A DNA stretch of 64,000 nucleotides from Natroniella sp046097105 (lineage in GTDB: Bacteria; Bacillota; Halanaerobiia; Halobacteroidales; Halobacteroidaceae): positions 620,001 through 684,000 of the forward strand of contig NZ_CP175562.1 in the NCBI RefSeq assembly GCF_046097105.1, written 5' to 3'. The notes below the pieces were generated by a model, which saw nothing but the letters and a program-made list of their open reading frames with translations, did not search any database and was not told the origin of the DNA. Below are positions 51,859-61,162 of this stretch, one piece after another. Made by a program: the position numbers and the translations under genes. Positions within the stretch are counted from its first letter, which is position 1. Every line of letters begins with the position of its first letter.

Positions 51859-53766
51859 ATGGCAATAGATAATCAATATAATGCAAAAGAGATTCAAGTT
51901 TTAGAAGGATTAGAAGCAGTACGTAAGCGACCTGGAATGTATATTGGCTCTACAGGAACTAAAGGCTTACATCATCTTGTTTGGGAAGTAGTTGATAATA
52001 GTATAGATGAATTTTTAGCAGGTTATGGTGAACGAATAGAGATAATTATTGAAGAAGAGGGAGCAGTTACAGTTAGAGATTATGGTAGAGGAATTCCAGT
52101 AGATCTTCATCCACAAAAAGGATTGCCGGCAGCTCAATTAGTATTGACTACGCTTCATGCGGGAGGAAAGTTTGATGGTAGTGGATATCAAGTTTCTGGA
52201 GGACTACATGGAGTAGGTGTTTCGGTAGTTAATGCTCTTTCTGAGTGGTTGAAGATTGAAATACATCGTGATGGTTATGTATATCATCAAGAATATAAAA
52301 GAGGTTTTCCTAAGACTGAGTTAATTAAAGGGGAGCGTACGAAAGAAAATGGAACACAGATTACTTTCAAACCAGATCCTGAAATTTTTGATACTATTGA
52401 TTATAAATTTGAAACTTTACAGACTAGATTACAGGAATCTGCTTTTTTAAATAAAAATTTAGAGGTTTTATTAATTGATCGACGAGCGGAGGAAGAGAAA
52501 GAAGTAAGGTATTGTTATGATGGAGGCTTGGAAGCCTTTGTAGAGTTTTTGAATCAAAATCAAACAGTTCTAACAGATGATTTAATCTATATTGAAAAAG
52601 AGGTTGATGGTATTTATGTCGAGGTTGCTTTTCAGTATAATAAAAGTTATAATCAGCGGCTATATACCTTCGCCAATAATATCAATACGCATGATGGAGG
52701 TTATCACTTAACAGGGTTTAAAACAGCAATTACTAAGGCCTTTAATAATTATGCTAAAGATAATAATTTATTTCGAAAAAAGGATCCGAAGTTGACGGGA
52801 AGTGACTTAAGAGAGGGTTTGACTGCGGTAGTCAGTGTTAAGCTACCTGATCCTCAATTTGAAGGGCAGACTAAAACAAAGTTAGGTAATAGCGAGATTA
52901 GAAGTGTGGTAGAAAAGGTTGTTTATGAATATTTACGTTATTACCTTGATACACATCAAAAAATGGCTAAAGCCGTAATTGAGAAGGCTCTAGAGGCTGT
53001 TCGAGCACGGAAGGCATCTAAAAAAGCTCGTGAGTTGACTAGAAGAAAAGGGGTTTTAAATAATAATTCACTACCGGGTAAGTTAGCAGATTGTAGTAGT
53101 CGTAAACCAGAAAAATCTGAATTATATCTTGTCGAGGGTGATTCAGCGGGAGGATCAGCTAAACAAGGGCGTAATCGTCAATTTCAGGCTATTTTGCCTT
53201 TGAAAGGAAAGGTAATGAATGTAGAGCGGGCTCGTTTGAATAAAATTTTGAAGAATAATGAAATCCGAACGATTATTACTGCTTTAGGAGCAGGAATTGG
53301 AGATCAATTTAATTTGGATAAACTAAGGTATCATAAGATTATTATTATGACCGATGCTGATGTAGATGGGGCACATATTTGTACCTTGATTTTAACTTTG
53401 TTTTATCGTTATATGCCTGAATTGATTAAGAATGAGCATGTTTATATTGCTCAACCTCCTCTTTATAAGGTTAGTTATCGAGGAGATGAGAAGTATCTAT
53501 ATACTGATAAAGAATTAAAAAAGTTTTTAGTAGATAAATCTAGAAAACAGATTGGAATTCAACGTTATAAGGGATTAGGAGAGATGAACCCTGGGCAGTT
53601 ATGGCAGACAACGATGAATCCTAAGACGCGGAAGTTACAGAAGATAGAGATAGAAGATGAAATTATTGCTGATGATGTGTTTAATAGATTGATGGGTTCA
53701 AAGGCAAGTCTGCGTCGAGAATTTATTATGAAGAATGCTAATCTGGCTGATAATATTGATGTTTAA
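51859..53766 (+). CDS. Type II topoisomerase subunit B (GyrB/ParE family)
   Basis: 635 aa. GHKL ATPase with VVDNSIDEFLAG, RDYGRGIPV and GGLHGVGVSVVN; TOPRIM with EGDSAGGSAKQGR and the metal triad DADVDG; C-terminal PLYKV and QRYKGLGEMNP. Length is typical of GyrB/ParE without insert. Partner of the divergent A subunit; together probably topoisomerase IV or a second gyrase. AAGGGAAGGTG precedes the ATG. Confidence 0.9.
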   Translation: MAIDNQYNAKEIQVLEGLEAVRKRPGMYIGSTGTKGLHHLVWEVVDNSIDEFLAGYGERIEIIIEEEGAVTVRDYGRGIPVDLHPQKGLPAAQLVLTTLHAGGKFDGSGYQVSGGLHGVGVSVVNALSEWLKIEIHRDGYVYHQEYKRGFPKTELIKGERTKENGTQITFKPDPEIFDTIDYKFETLQTRLQESAFLNKNLEVLLIDRRAEEEKEVRYCYDGGLEAFVEFLNQNQTVLTDDLIYIEKEVDGIYVEVAFQYNKSYNQRLYTFANNINTHDGGYHLTGFKTAITKAFNNYAKDNNLFRKKDPKLTGSDLREGLTAVVSVKLPDPQFEGQTKTKLGNSEIRSVVEKVVYEYLRYYLDTHQKMAKAVIEKALEAVRARKASKKARELTRRKGVLNNNSLPGKLADCSSRKPEKSELYLVEGDSAGGSAKQGRNRQFQAILPLKGKVMNVERARLNKILKNNEIRTIITALGAGIGDQFNLDKLRYHKIIIMTDADVDGAHICTLILTLFYRYMPELIKNEHVYIAQPPLYKVSYRGDEKYLYTDKELKKFLVDKSRKQIGIQRYKGLGEMNPGQLWQTTMNPKTRKLQKIEIEDEIIADDVFNRLMGSKASLRREFIMKNANLADNIDV

Positions 53767-53831
53767 GTTGATAATTTCTTAAAATCAAAAGGGAACCAGA
53801 AATGAACACTAATAAAAAATAATTTTTTGTA

Positions 53832-53858
53832 GAGGTACGATGCGTCGTGCCTCATTTT
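53832..53858 (+). terminator. Hairpin after the topoisomerase B gene
   Basis: GAGGTACGA (53832-53840), loop TGCG, TCGTGCCTC (53845-53853), then ATTTTT; one G-U pair. Similar GC-rich GTAGAGG..CCTC palindromes occur as dispersed repeats in other bacteria, so it may be a repeat used as terminator. Confidence 0.65.
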
Positions 53859-53875
53859 TAAAATAACGTATTTTC

Positions 53876-54133
53876 TTGATTAATTAGGATAAATTTAGTA
53901 AAATGAGATTAAGGAATTAAAAATTATCAGCTATAAAGTTACAAATTTATTGAGGAATAAATATACAGGTGTTTTGAAATCCTATAATAACAATGCTGAA
54001 TAAGATTTTAAATTAACGGCATTTTATTGGGAAATCTTTATTTTGCATAAATATACGAAGCTAAAACAAGAGAGTTACTCTATTAAGGAATGTTGATGAA
54101 GCCTTGATCTGATAGTATTATTTCGTTCTGACG
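53876..54133 (+). repeat. Duplicate CRISPR leader upstream of the cas operon
   Basis: Aligns along its whole length with the leader at 63071-63330. Shared blocks include TTGA(T/C)T, AGGATAAAT.TAGTAAAAT, AATAAATATAC, AAATTAACGGCATTTTATTG, TTTTGCATAAATATACGA, GATGAAGCCTTGAT.TGATAG and TTCTGACGG. Both copies keep a TTGA(T/C)T-17-TAAAAT promoter-like pair at the far end. It ends in one repeat, without spacers. Confidence 0.85.
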
Positions 54134-54170
54134 GTATAATACCACAATCCACTAAAACAAGGATAGGAAG
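54134..54170 (+). CRISPR. Solitary degenerate CRISPR repeat
   Basis: 37 bases matching the array repeat at 34 positions. Mismatches are at positions 32, 34 and 37, all in the 3' end (GGATAGGAAG instead of GGATTGAAAC). No second repeat follows, so there is no spacer. Degeneration at the 3' end is typical of the last repeat of an array. Confidence 0.9.
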
Positions 54171-54174
54171 AGCA

Positions 54175-54212
54175 GTGAATAGTGAATATTGAATATCGAA
54201 TAATTAAAATCA
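54175..54212. repeat. AT-rich repeat arm before the cas operon
   Basis: AGTGAATAGTGAATATTGAA followed by TATCGAATAATTAAAAT, similar to the GAATAAT/ATTGAATA family in the his operon. Confidence 0.35.
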
Positions 54213-54232
54213 AAAGAAAGAATAAGTGGTTC

Positions 54233-54268
54233 AAACTAGGCAAATAGATGTCTAGTTTATTTTTTTTG
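54233..54268 (+). terminator. Terminator between relic leader and cas8b
   Basis: AAACTAG (54233-54239) pairs with CTAGTTT (54252-54258), followed by A and eight T. It would stop transcripts from the relic leader before the cas genes, which then need their own promoter in 54270-54410 (no clear pair found). Confidence 0.65.
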
Positions 54269-54427
54269 GATTATTTTTCAGATGGACAGTATTTGTCTTT
54301 GGTGATTTGATATAGTAATAATTGCATAAGATGGATTTTTTATTAATTGTGCAAGGGATAACAGGGTTTATCTAGAAGTATATAAATGGTAATAATGTAT
54401 TTTGATGCTGAAAAAGGAGGTGTTAGG

Positions 54428-56335
54428 ATGATTCATGCATTTAAAAAATTAGGTGAAAAGGAATTAAAAGGATTATCTGAAAGTGAAAAAAAGAGAAAAT
54501 TCTTAGAAGATCAGACAATTGAGCCAAATGAACCAAGTGCTGATAATGATGATAGTAATAAATATTGGGAGGTAGTTATAAATTTTAATACTGAAAAAGA
54601 AGAGATAAAAGTAAAAAAAGGAAAACAGCTATATAGAGAGAATCGAGAAGAGTTTTTTGGATTTGAGTTGTTAGGTAGAAGGAGTAAAAAGATTTATTTT
54701 ACTGCTAATAATTTATATTATCATTTGTTGACTTTGCCTCAAATGATTGGCTATGTGAAAAATAAATTTGATGATGATAGATATCAAGAATTTATAGAGC
54801 ATTTAAGGATACTTAGTGATAAGTTTTATACTAAAAAGAAGAAAAGTTTTTTAAAACTAGATAATTTCACTTCTAAAGCTAGGAAAAAATTACTTCAATA
54901 TTTAGGAGATAAGGATAAAAATCATAAAAATATGAGAAGTGCTTTAGAAGAATATGTTAGTAAAGATATATTAGGTAGTACTAGAAAGAATTTTGTAGGA
55001 AATATAAATATATTTTCTTTAAAGTTTAATGACAAATATATTACTGAAACAGAGTTTGCTAGTGATTATATAGATATAGTCTATTATGAACGTCAAAAGA
55101 GGTTTTTTGCTGGCAGAATGGTTAAAGATAAGGCTTTATGTGGAGGATGTGATGAGCTTAAAAAAGTAACAGGTAAAATTGATATACCAACTAAGTTTTA
55201 TGTTACTAGTAGTCCTTATTTTTTTGAAAATTTGAAAGTAAATAATGCTTATAAATCATTTGGCATCTGTCAAGATTGTTATCAAGAGGTGATGGTGGGA
55301 ATAGCGAAGGTAAAGAAAGATTATTCAGCAAGGTTGTTTAATCAACTTAGGTATTATGTAGTTCCAAAAGATATTGATAGTGATTTAAATTATGAACGAG
55401 AACTTAAATGGATCAAAAAATTATTTTCTAATAATGATGATTTAGATTTAATTAAGAAAGTCAAAAAAAGAGATTTGAAGGTTGATTTTTTATTTTGGCG
55501 ACCTGATCAAGCTTCATTTATTGTCTTAGATTCAATTAATGATGTTTATTATAGTCGTTTAAAAAATATTTTTAATGAATTAAAATTGCTTAAACGAGAG
55601 TTTGAAGAAATTAAAATAGGATTTAACAGTATATATTGGTTGCTGTTTCCTAATTATAAATCTCATCCTAATCCAGACCCTAAGTTGTATCGTAAGGAAT
55701 TGCTTAATTTACTTAGCTCAATTTTAAAAGGACGAGAAATAAATTATCGTTATTTAATTGATAATTTTAATTTCATCTTTAGAAAGAGATATTTTCAGAA
55801 CAAGAAAAAGATTGAAGATATTATTTATCAACCGCTAGAAATGAATATTTTACTATCTTGGTTTAGTAAGATAACTAACTTGAAAGGAGGATTTAATGTG
55901 GCAGAAGGAAATAGCTATACAGAGATTGAAGATAAAGATTTAAAAGAATTTTTTGAAGTTCATTCTGATATTTATAAGGATAATAATTATCGCCAAGGTT
56001 TATTTATGCTAGGTAAATTAATGAATGAGGTTTTAAAAGAACAGCAAAAAGAAAATAAGTCGGCTAATATTTTAGACAAGCTTAGTTTTGATGGATTGCC
56101 AGTTAGAAGGGTTAAAAAGTTTGCTAAGGATATAACAGAGATTTTAAATATTTATGATAAGTATGGGCTTAATCAATTGTTACATGCTCAGATGATGGAT
56201 AGATTACAAGGGATTGAAAATTCGAGTTTAAATAAAGATGAGGTTGTATTTTATATTTTATCTGGGATTTCTTTTGGAAGATATTTAGGATATAAATATA
56301 ATCAAAACAGAGAGAAAGGGGATCAAAATGAGTAA
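54428..56335 (+). CDS. cas8b: Type I-B Cascade large subunit Cas8b (Csh1/TM1802)
   Basis: 635 aa from ATG 54428, after AAAAAGGAGGTG (an in-frame ATG 42 bases upstream lacks a ribosome-binding site). TM1802-type protein with two zinc knuckles, C238-x2-C241 (CGGCDE) and C281-x2-C284 (CQDCYQE). It recognises the PAM and, with Cas5 and Cas7, holds crRNA. I-B subunits may have an internal start making a small Cas11; GTG/ATG codons after AAAGGAGG near 55886-55896 fit this. It overlaps cas7 by eight bases. Confidence 0.9.
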   Translation: MIHAFKKLGEKELKGLSESEKKRKFLEDQTIEPNEPSADNDDSNKYWEVVINFNTEKEEIKVKKGKQLYRENREEFFGFELLGRRSKKIYFTANNLYYHLLTLPQMIGYVKNKFDDDRYQEFIEHLRILSDKFYTKKKKSFLKLDNFTSKARKKLLQYLGDKDKNHKNMRSALEEYVSKDILGSTRKNFVGNINIFSLKFNDKYITETEFASDYIDIVYYERQKRFFAGRMVKDKALCGGCDELKKVTGKIDIPTKFYVTSSPYFFENLKVNNAYKSFGICQDCYQEVMVGIAKVKKDYSARLFNQLRYYVVPKDIDSDLNYERELKWIKKLFSNNDDLDLIKKVKKRDLKVDFLFWRPDQASFIVLDSINDVYYSRLKNIFNELKLLKREFEEIKIGFNSIYWLLFPNYKSHPNPDPKLYRKELLNLLSSILKGREINYRYLIDNFNFIFRKRYFQNKKKIEDIIYQPLEMNILLSWFSKITNLKGGFNVAEGNSYTEIEDKDLKEFFEVHSDIYKDNNYRQGLFMLGKLMNEVLKEQQKENKSANILDKLSFDGLPVRRVKKFAKDITEILNIYDKYGLNQLLHAQMMDRLQGIENSSLNKDEVVFYILSGISFGRYLGYKYNQNREKGDQNE

Positions 56336-57182
56336 AGAAGAGATTAAAAATTCAGAATTTTTATTTTTATATGATGCTAAAAGATGTAATCCGAATGGAG
56401 ATATGGATAATGAAAATAAGCCAAGAATGGATTGGGATACAGGAACTAATTTAGTTAGTGATGTTAGATTAAAAAGATATATTCGAGATTATTTAGAGAC
56501 TGTTAAAGGGGAAACGCTATTTGTAACAAATAAGGCAGAAGATGCTAAGGATAGAGTTAAACAATTAGGAGATCAAAGTGTATTGGATTTGATTGGAGTT
56601 AGATTATTTGGAGCTGTAACAGCTACAGAAAAAGCAGATCATCTAACTGGGCCGGTTCAATTTAATTGGGGTTATTCTTTAAATAAAGTAGAGTTACAAG
56701 ATACAAAGACGATAACCTCTAGTTTTAGTTCAGGAAAAGGAGTTGGAAAGGACTATCGAGTTAAGTATTCTTTTATTGCTTTTAGTGGTGGGATTAGTGG
56801 TTTAGCTGCTAGAGATACTGAGTTGAAAGAAGCTGATATTGAGTTATTAGATGAATCAATAGTTAAATCTATTCCTCTAAATCGGACTCGCTCTAAAATT
56901 GGCCAAACTCCTAGATTATATTTGAGAGTAGAGCTAAAAGATAATCAATCATTTTTAAATGATTTAAGAGAGTATATTAATTTAGATTATCAAAAAGCAG
57001 AAGAAAATGTTAGAGAAATTAGTGATTCTAAGTTAGATATAACTCAATTGCTAGATTATTTAGAGGCAAATCAAGAAAAGATAAATAAGATTTATTATTG
57101 GAAAGATAGTCAATTAAAGTTTAAAGATAATGGGTTTGAAAAGCTATTAGAGATTTTTACTAGTGAGGAATTAAATTATTAA
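56328..57182 (+). CDS. cas7: Type I-B Cascade backbone Cas7 (Csh2)
   Basis: 284 aa RAMP protein. Family N-terminus EFLFLYDAKRCNPNGDMDNE, split LFLYDAKRCNPNGD, then PRMDWDTG and GVRLFGAVT, TGPVQFNWGYSL. Multiple copies line the crRNA in the surveillance complex. GAGAAAGGGGAT precedes the ATG. Confidence 0.95.
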   Translation: MSKEEIKNSEFLFLYDAKRCNPNGDMDNENKPRMDWDTGTNLVSDVRLKRYIRDYLETVKGETLFVTNKAEDAKDRVKQLGDQSVLDLIGVRLFGAVTATEKADHLTGPVQFNWGYSLNKVELQDTKTITSSFSSGKGVGKDYRVKYSFIAFSGGISGLAARDTELKEADIELLDESIVKSIPLNRTRSKIGQTPRLYLRVELKDNQSFLNDLREYINLDYQKAEENVREISDSKLDITQLLDYLEANQEKINKIYYWKDSQLKFKDNGFEKLLEIFTSEELNY

Positions 57183-57199
57183 ACTGAGGGGTTGGTGAT

Positions 57200-57922
57200 A
57201 TGGATATAAATAAGATCTTAGTTTTTAATATAAAGGCTAAGGCAGCTCATTTTAAGAAGTTTTATAGTAATAAGAGTTCTTTGAGCTATAGAATACCTCC
57301 TAGAACTGTTCTAATGGGAATGGTTGCTTCTATCTTAGGTTATTCACGGGATAGTTATTATCAAGATTTAGCTCCTGCTAAAGCTAAATTTGCTATTAAA
57401 ATTATAAGTCCTGCTATTCCTCATTTTGAATGTATGAATTATTTAAAAGAAGGTGGCGGACATACTCAAGTTAGATTACAGTTATTACTTCCTAAAAAAG
57501 ATTTAATTAAATATCAAATCTTTTTTACTCATCAAGATGAGAAATTATTAAAAGAGTTAGCAGAGAAGATTAAACAAGATAAATTTGGTTATGGCCTCTT
57601 TTTTGGCCAAAGACAGTTTAGAGCTAGTGCTCAATTTATTAAAGTTGTTGAAGATGTTAAATTATTAAAAGATTATCAAGGTCAAATTGATACATTGACT
57701 TTTAAAGATAATATTCAAGAACTAAACTTAAAAGATAGGACTAAGTTGACAGTAGATAATTTACCTGCTTCTTTTAAAAAGGTCAAATCAGGCAGAGAGC
57801 CAGAGCAAATAGTTGAAGTTTGTTTTGAAGAGGAAGGTAAAGCTATAAACGGTGTTTTTAATGAAGTATTAAAAGTTGAGGAAAAACATATTAGCTTTTT
57901 TACACCGATTGTGGGGGATTAA
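57200..57922 (+). CDS. cas5: Type I-B Cascade subunit Cas5
   Basis: 240 aa. Typical Cas5 start VFNIKAKAAHFKKFYSNKSS (AHFKKFYS motif), then SYRIPPRTVLMGMVASILG. Caps the 5' handle of crRNA. GAGGGGTTGGTG precedes the ATG. Confidence 0.94.
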   Translation: MDINKILVFNIKAKAAHFKKFYSNKSSLSYRIPPRTVLMGMVASILGYSRDSYYQDLAPAKAKFAIKIISPAIPHFECMNYLKEGGGHTQVRLQLLLPKKDLIKYQIFFTHQDEKLLKELAEKIKQDKFGYGLFFGQRQFRASAQFIKVVEDVKLLKDYQGQIDTLTFKDNIQELNLKDRTKLTVDNLPASFKKVKSGREPEQIVEVCFEEEGKAINGVFNEVLKVEEKHISFFTPIVGD

Positions 57923-57925
57923 GTG

Positions 57926-60436
57926 ATGGATAAATTATATTCACATTATTCAAAAAATCATAAAAAAAGATTATTTATTCATTTAAAAAATGTCGCTAAT
58001 AAAAGCAAGAATAAGATTTTAGCTAAGGGTTTGGACTTATCTTTGATTAAGCAGGGTGAATTGGCTAAGCTTAGTTATCTGATTGGGTTGGCTCATGACT
58101 TTGCTAAAGCGACAAGCTATTTTCAAAAATATCTTATCTATGGTGAGAATCATCAATATTCTCACCATGGTTTACTTTCTGCTTTATTTGCTTATGTCTT
58201 AGTAAATAGCTATTTTGATAATCAAATTTTTTCAATGATTGCTTATATGGTAGTTAAAAGACATCATGGCAATTTAGAGTCTCCTTTAGAAGAGCCAAAT
58301 GATATTTTTTATCAAACAGAATATCAATTAGAGAATATTAAAACTAAGAATAGGGATAAGGTTAAAGAAATTTATAAGCAATTACTTTTAGATTTTGAGT
58401 TTGACTTTGAAGAATTATTGACTGATTTAACTGAAGTTGTTAGAGAAGAAGAAGATTTTATTGAGCAATTTGAAGAAATAGTCTTTTTTGAACTAGATGA
58501 AAATAAAGAAGATAAAGCAATTGAGTTATTTTTAATTACTAATCTACTCTACTCAGTTTTAATAGACACTGATAAAAAAGATGCTGCACTAGTAGATAAT
58601 AGTTACTTTGCAGGTGGGATAGAAGAAAAAATAGATGTCAAAGACTATATTGCTGATTGTCGCAAAAGAGACCCTGAAAAGTTTGATCCTAAAAAAGAGA
58701 TTAATCAGGCTAGAAATGAATTTTTAGCGGAGGTATTAAACAATCCTGAGCTGAAAAAGGAGAATTATCTCTATAGTTTAACAGCTCCGACAGGGATTGG
58801 AAAGACTTTTGCTTCTTTTTCTTTTGCTAATAAATTAAAAGGGTTTTATTCTGGGGGCAGAAGAATAATTTATTCTCTTCCCTTTACTTCTATTATTGAT
58901 CAAAATTATGATGTTTTTGAGGATATTATAGAGTTTAATTTGGAAGATGAATATAGAAACTACCCGACTAAATATTTATTAAGACATCACTACCTTACTC
59001 CAATGCGGTTAAAGAAGAATGTTAACTTAAAGTATGATAGTGAAAAAACTAAAAATCTAGATAAATACCTTGAAGAAAAATTATTATTGGAGTCTTGGGA
59101 GTCAGGGAATATCGTTACTACTTTTGTGCAAGTTTTTGAAAGTATTATTGGAAATAAGAATAGTTATTTAAAGAAGTTTCATAATATCATCAATTCAATT
59201 ATGATTTTAGATGAAGTGCAAAATATTCCACCTAAGTATTATAAAGTAGTGGGTAAGGTGCTTAAGGTTTTGGCCAAAAGATTTAATACAGACATCTTAT
59301 TATTAACAGCTACTCAGCCTGAAATAATTCAAGGGGCTGATGTAGTTAGTTTAGTAGATGATAAAAAGTATGCTAAAGCTGATATTTTTGATAGGGTAAG
59401 ATTAGAGATTGTAGATGATTTAAAAGAGAAAACTTTAGCAGAGTTTGTAGAGTATTTTGATTATAGCTTTAATAGTTATAGTGGTCTGATTGTTTGTAAT
59501 ACAATCAAGTCAGCTTTAAATTTATTTGAGAGTATTAATGATTTATTTTATGATTATGAAGTCTTTTCCTTGACTACTTATCAAATTCCAATAGATAGGA
59601 GAAATAAGATTGCTCAGATTCGAGAAAAGATTAAAGCAGGTAAGAAGATAATTGTAGTTTCTACGCAATTGATTGAAGCTGGGGTTGATTTGAGTTTTGC
59701 AGAAGTCTATCGAGATTTAGGGCCATTAGATTCAATTGTTCAGGTAGCAGGGAGATGTAATAGAAATGGAGAGTTAGCACCTAAAAAAGGCAGGGTTAAA
59801 ATAATTCAGTTAAAACAAGATGATGATAGTAAGCCAGATTGTAAAAAAGTTTATGACCCAATCTTAATTCAATTTTGTAATCAAGTTTTAGAAGATAAGA
59901 AGAGTTATAGTGCTAAAGATTTTATTGACTTAAGTAAAGATTATTTTGCTGAAATTAGAAAAAAGGTAGAAAGGGAGAGTAAGCGGATTTTAAAAGCAAT
60001 TAAAGAGCTAAACTATTCTAAAAGTGCAGATGGCCAAATCCCAATTAAAGATTTTGAATTGATTAAGGAGCAAGGTGGGAAGGAAGATATTATTATTTGC
60101 AAGGAAGAAGAGGATGAAGATGGTAATATAATAGATATTGAGCAGAAGATTGAAGAGTTATCAGTTTTATATGAAGAACTTAAAGAAGTTAATGGAGAGC
60201 AAGAAAGATTAAATTCTTTACTAGGACAAATAGAATTAATCAAAAAGGAATTAGCTCAATATAGGGTTAGCGTATATAGAAATCAATTAGAAAAGTATTA
60301 TGAACATGATTTAATTGAGGGGTTTCGCTTTATTAAATATGTGACATATGAAAATCAGAAAGAGTATTTATATTCAGAAGAGATAGGTTTTCTTGAAGAA
60401 CCTAAAAAAGAATTTCAGACTACTTTATTTATTTAA
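57926..60436 (+). CDS. cas3: CRISPR helicase-nuclease Cas3
   Basis: 836 aa from ATG 57926 (GGGGGAT upstream). N-terminal HD nuclease: H57-D58 in GLAHDFAKA, HHGLLSA and VVKRHHGN. SF2 helicase: Walker A APTGIGKTF (about 287), DEVQ (ILDEVQNIPP, about 429), TATQPE, STQLIEAGVDLSF and QVAGRCNRNG. It unwinds and shreds target DNA after Cascade recruitment. A Glu-rich C-terminal part (about 710-790) is predicted coiled coil. One base gap to cas5. Confidence 0.95.
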   Translation: MDKLYSHYSKNHKKRLFIHLKNVANKSKNKILAKGLDLSLIKQGELAKLSYLIGLAHDFAKATSYFQKYLIYGENHQYSHHGLLSALFAYVLVNSYFDNQIFSMIAYMVVKRHHGNLESPLEEPNDIFYQTEYQLENIKTKNRDKVKEIYKQLLLDFEFDFEELLTDLTEVVREEEDFIEQFEEIVFFELDENKEDKAIELFLITNLLYSVLIDTDKKDAALVDNSYFAGGIEEKIDVKDYIADCRKRDPEKFDPKKEINQARNEFLAEVLNNPELKKENYLYSLTAPTGIGKTFASFSFANKLKGFYSGGRRIIYSLPFTSIIDQNYDVFEDIIEFNLEDEYRNYPTKYLLRHHYLTPMRLKKNVNLKYDSEKTKNLDKYLEEKLLLESWESGNIVTTFVQVFESIIGNKNSYLKKFHNIINSIMILDEVQNIPPKYYKVVGKVLKVLAKRFNTDILLLTATQPEIIQGADVVSLVDDKKYAKADIFDRVRLEIVDDLKEKTLAEFVEYFDYSFNSYSGLIVCNTIKSALNLFESINDLFYDYEVFSLTTYQIPIDRRNKIAQIREKIKAGKKIIVVSTQLIEAGVDLSFAEVYRDLGPLDSIVQVAGRCNRNGELAPKKGRVKIIQLKQDDDSKPDCKKVYDPILIQFCNQVLEDKKSYSAKDFIDLSKDYFAEIRKKVERESKRILKAIKELNYSKSADGQIPIKDFELIKEQGGKEDIIICKEEEDEDGNIIDIEQKIEELSVLYEELKEVNGEQERLNSLLGQIELIKKELAQYRVSVYRNQLEKYYEHDLIEGFRFIKYVTYENQKEYLYSEEIGFLEEPKKEFQTTLFI

Positions 60437-60460
60437 ACTACAATAGAAGGAGAATTAGTT

Positions 60461-61150
60461 ATGCCAGAGATTAAACAAGCTATTTTAAAATTCAGTTTAG
60501 AAGAAGAGCTATCATTAAACTATGGCCATAAATTAAGAGGCTTTTTTGCCAATCAATTTGAAGATATTCTATTTCATCATCATAAAGAAGATGGGGGTTA
60601 TAGATATGCCTATCCTTTGATTCAGTATAAAATAATTAGTGGTAAGCCAACGGTAATAGGATTAGAAGAAGGGGCAGAGTTAATAATAGAAAATTTTCTT
60701 GATATAGATAGGTTACTGTTAGGAGATAAGGAATTTATTAATCCCGAGGGAAGATTAGAGGTTAGAGATGAAGAGCTAGAAGTTATTACTGATTTAGAGA
60801 TGCTTAAATTTAAGTACAGTTTTTATTCTCCTTGGCTGGGACTTAATCAGAAGAATTATAAACGATATTCAAGAGAAATTAAGAAGGCTAGTCCAGATAA
60901 GCAACGAGATTTCTTTAAAAGGATTTTAATTGGTAATATATTAGCCTTTGCTAAGGGGGTTAACTGGTATGTTGAAGAAAACATCAAACTCATTCCTGAT
61001 TTAGAGGCTATTGAAGTTAAGTTTAAGAATCAAAGGATGATCGGTTTTGTTGGAGATTTTTATTCAAATGCCTCTTTACCAGAGTATATTGGATTGGGGA
61101 ATTCAACTGCTCGTGGTTTTGGAACTCTTTTGAAAGAAGAATTGATTTAA
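60461..61150 (+). CDS. cas6: crRNA-processing endonuclease Cas6
   Basis: 229 aa RAMP protein with the C-terminal glycine-rich loop GLGNSTARGFGTL (about 212-224). The LNYGHKLRGFFANQF segment holds a candidate catalytic His. It cuts within repeats to leave an 8-base 5' tag, ATTGAAAC if canonical. It lies after cas3, rather than first as in many I-B loci. AAGGAGAATT precedes the ATG. Confidence 0.88.
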   Translation: MPEIKQAILKFSLEEELSLNYGHKLRGFFANQFEDILFHHHKEDGGYRYAYPLIQYKIISGKPTVIGLEEGAELIIENFLDIDRLLLGDKEFINPEGRLEVRDEELEVITDLEMLKFKYSFYSPWLGLNQKNYKRYSREIKKASPDKQRDFFKRILIGNILAFAKGVNWYVEENIKLIPDLEAIEVKFKNQRMIGFVGDFYSNASLPEYIGLGNSTARGFGTLLKEELI

Positions 61151-61162
61151 GAAGGTGATTAG

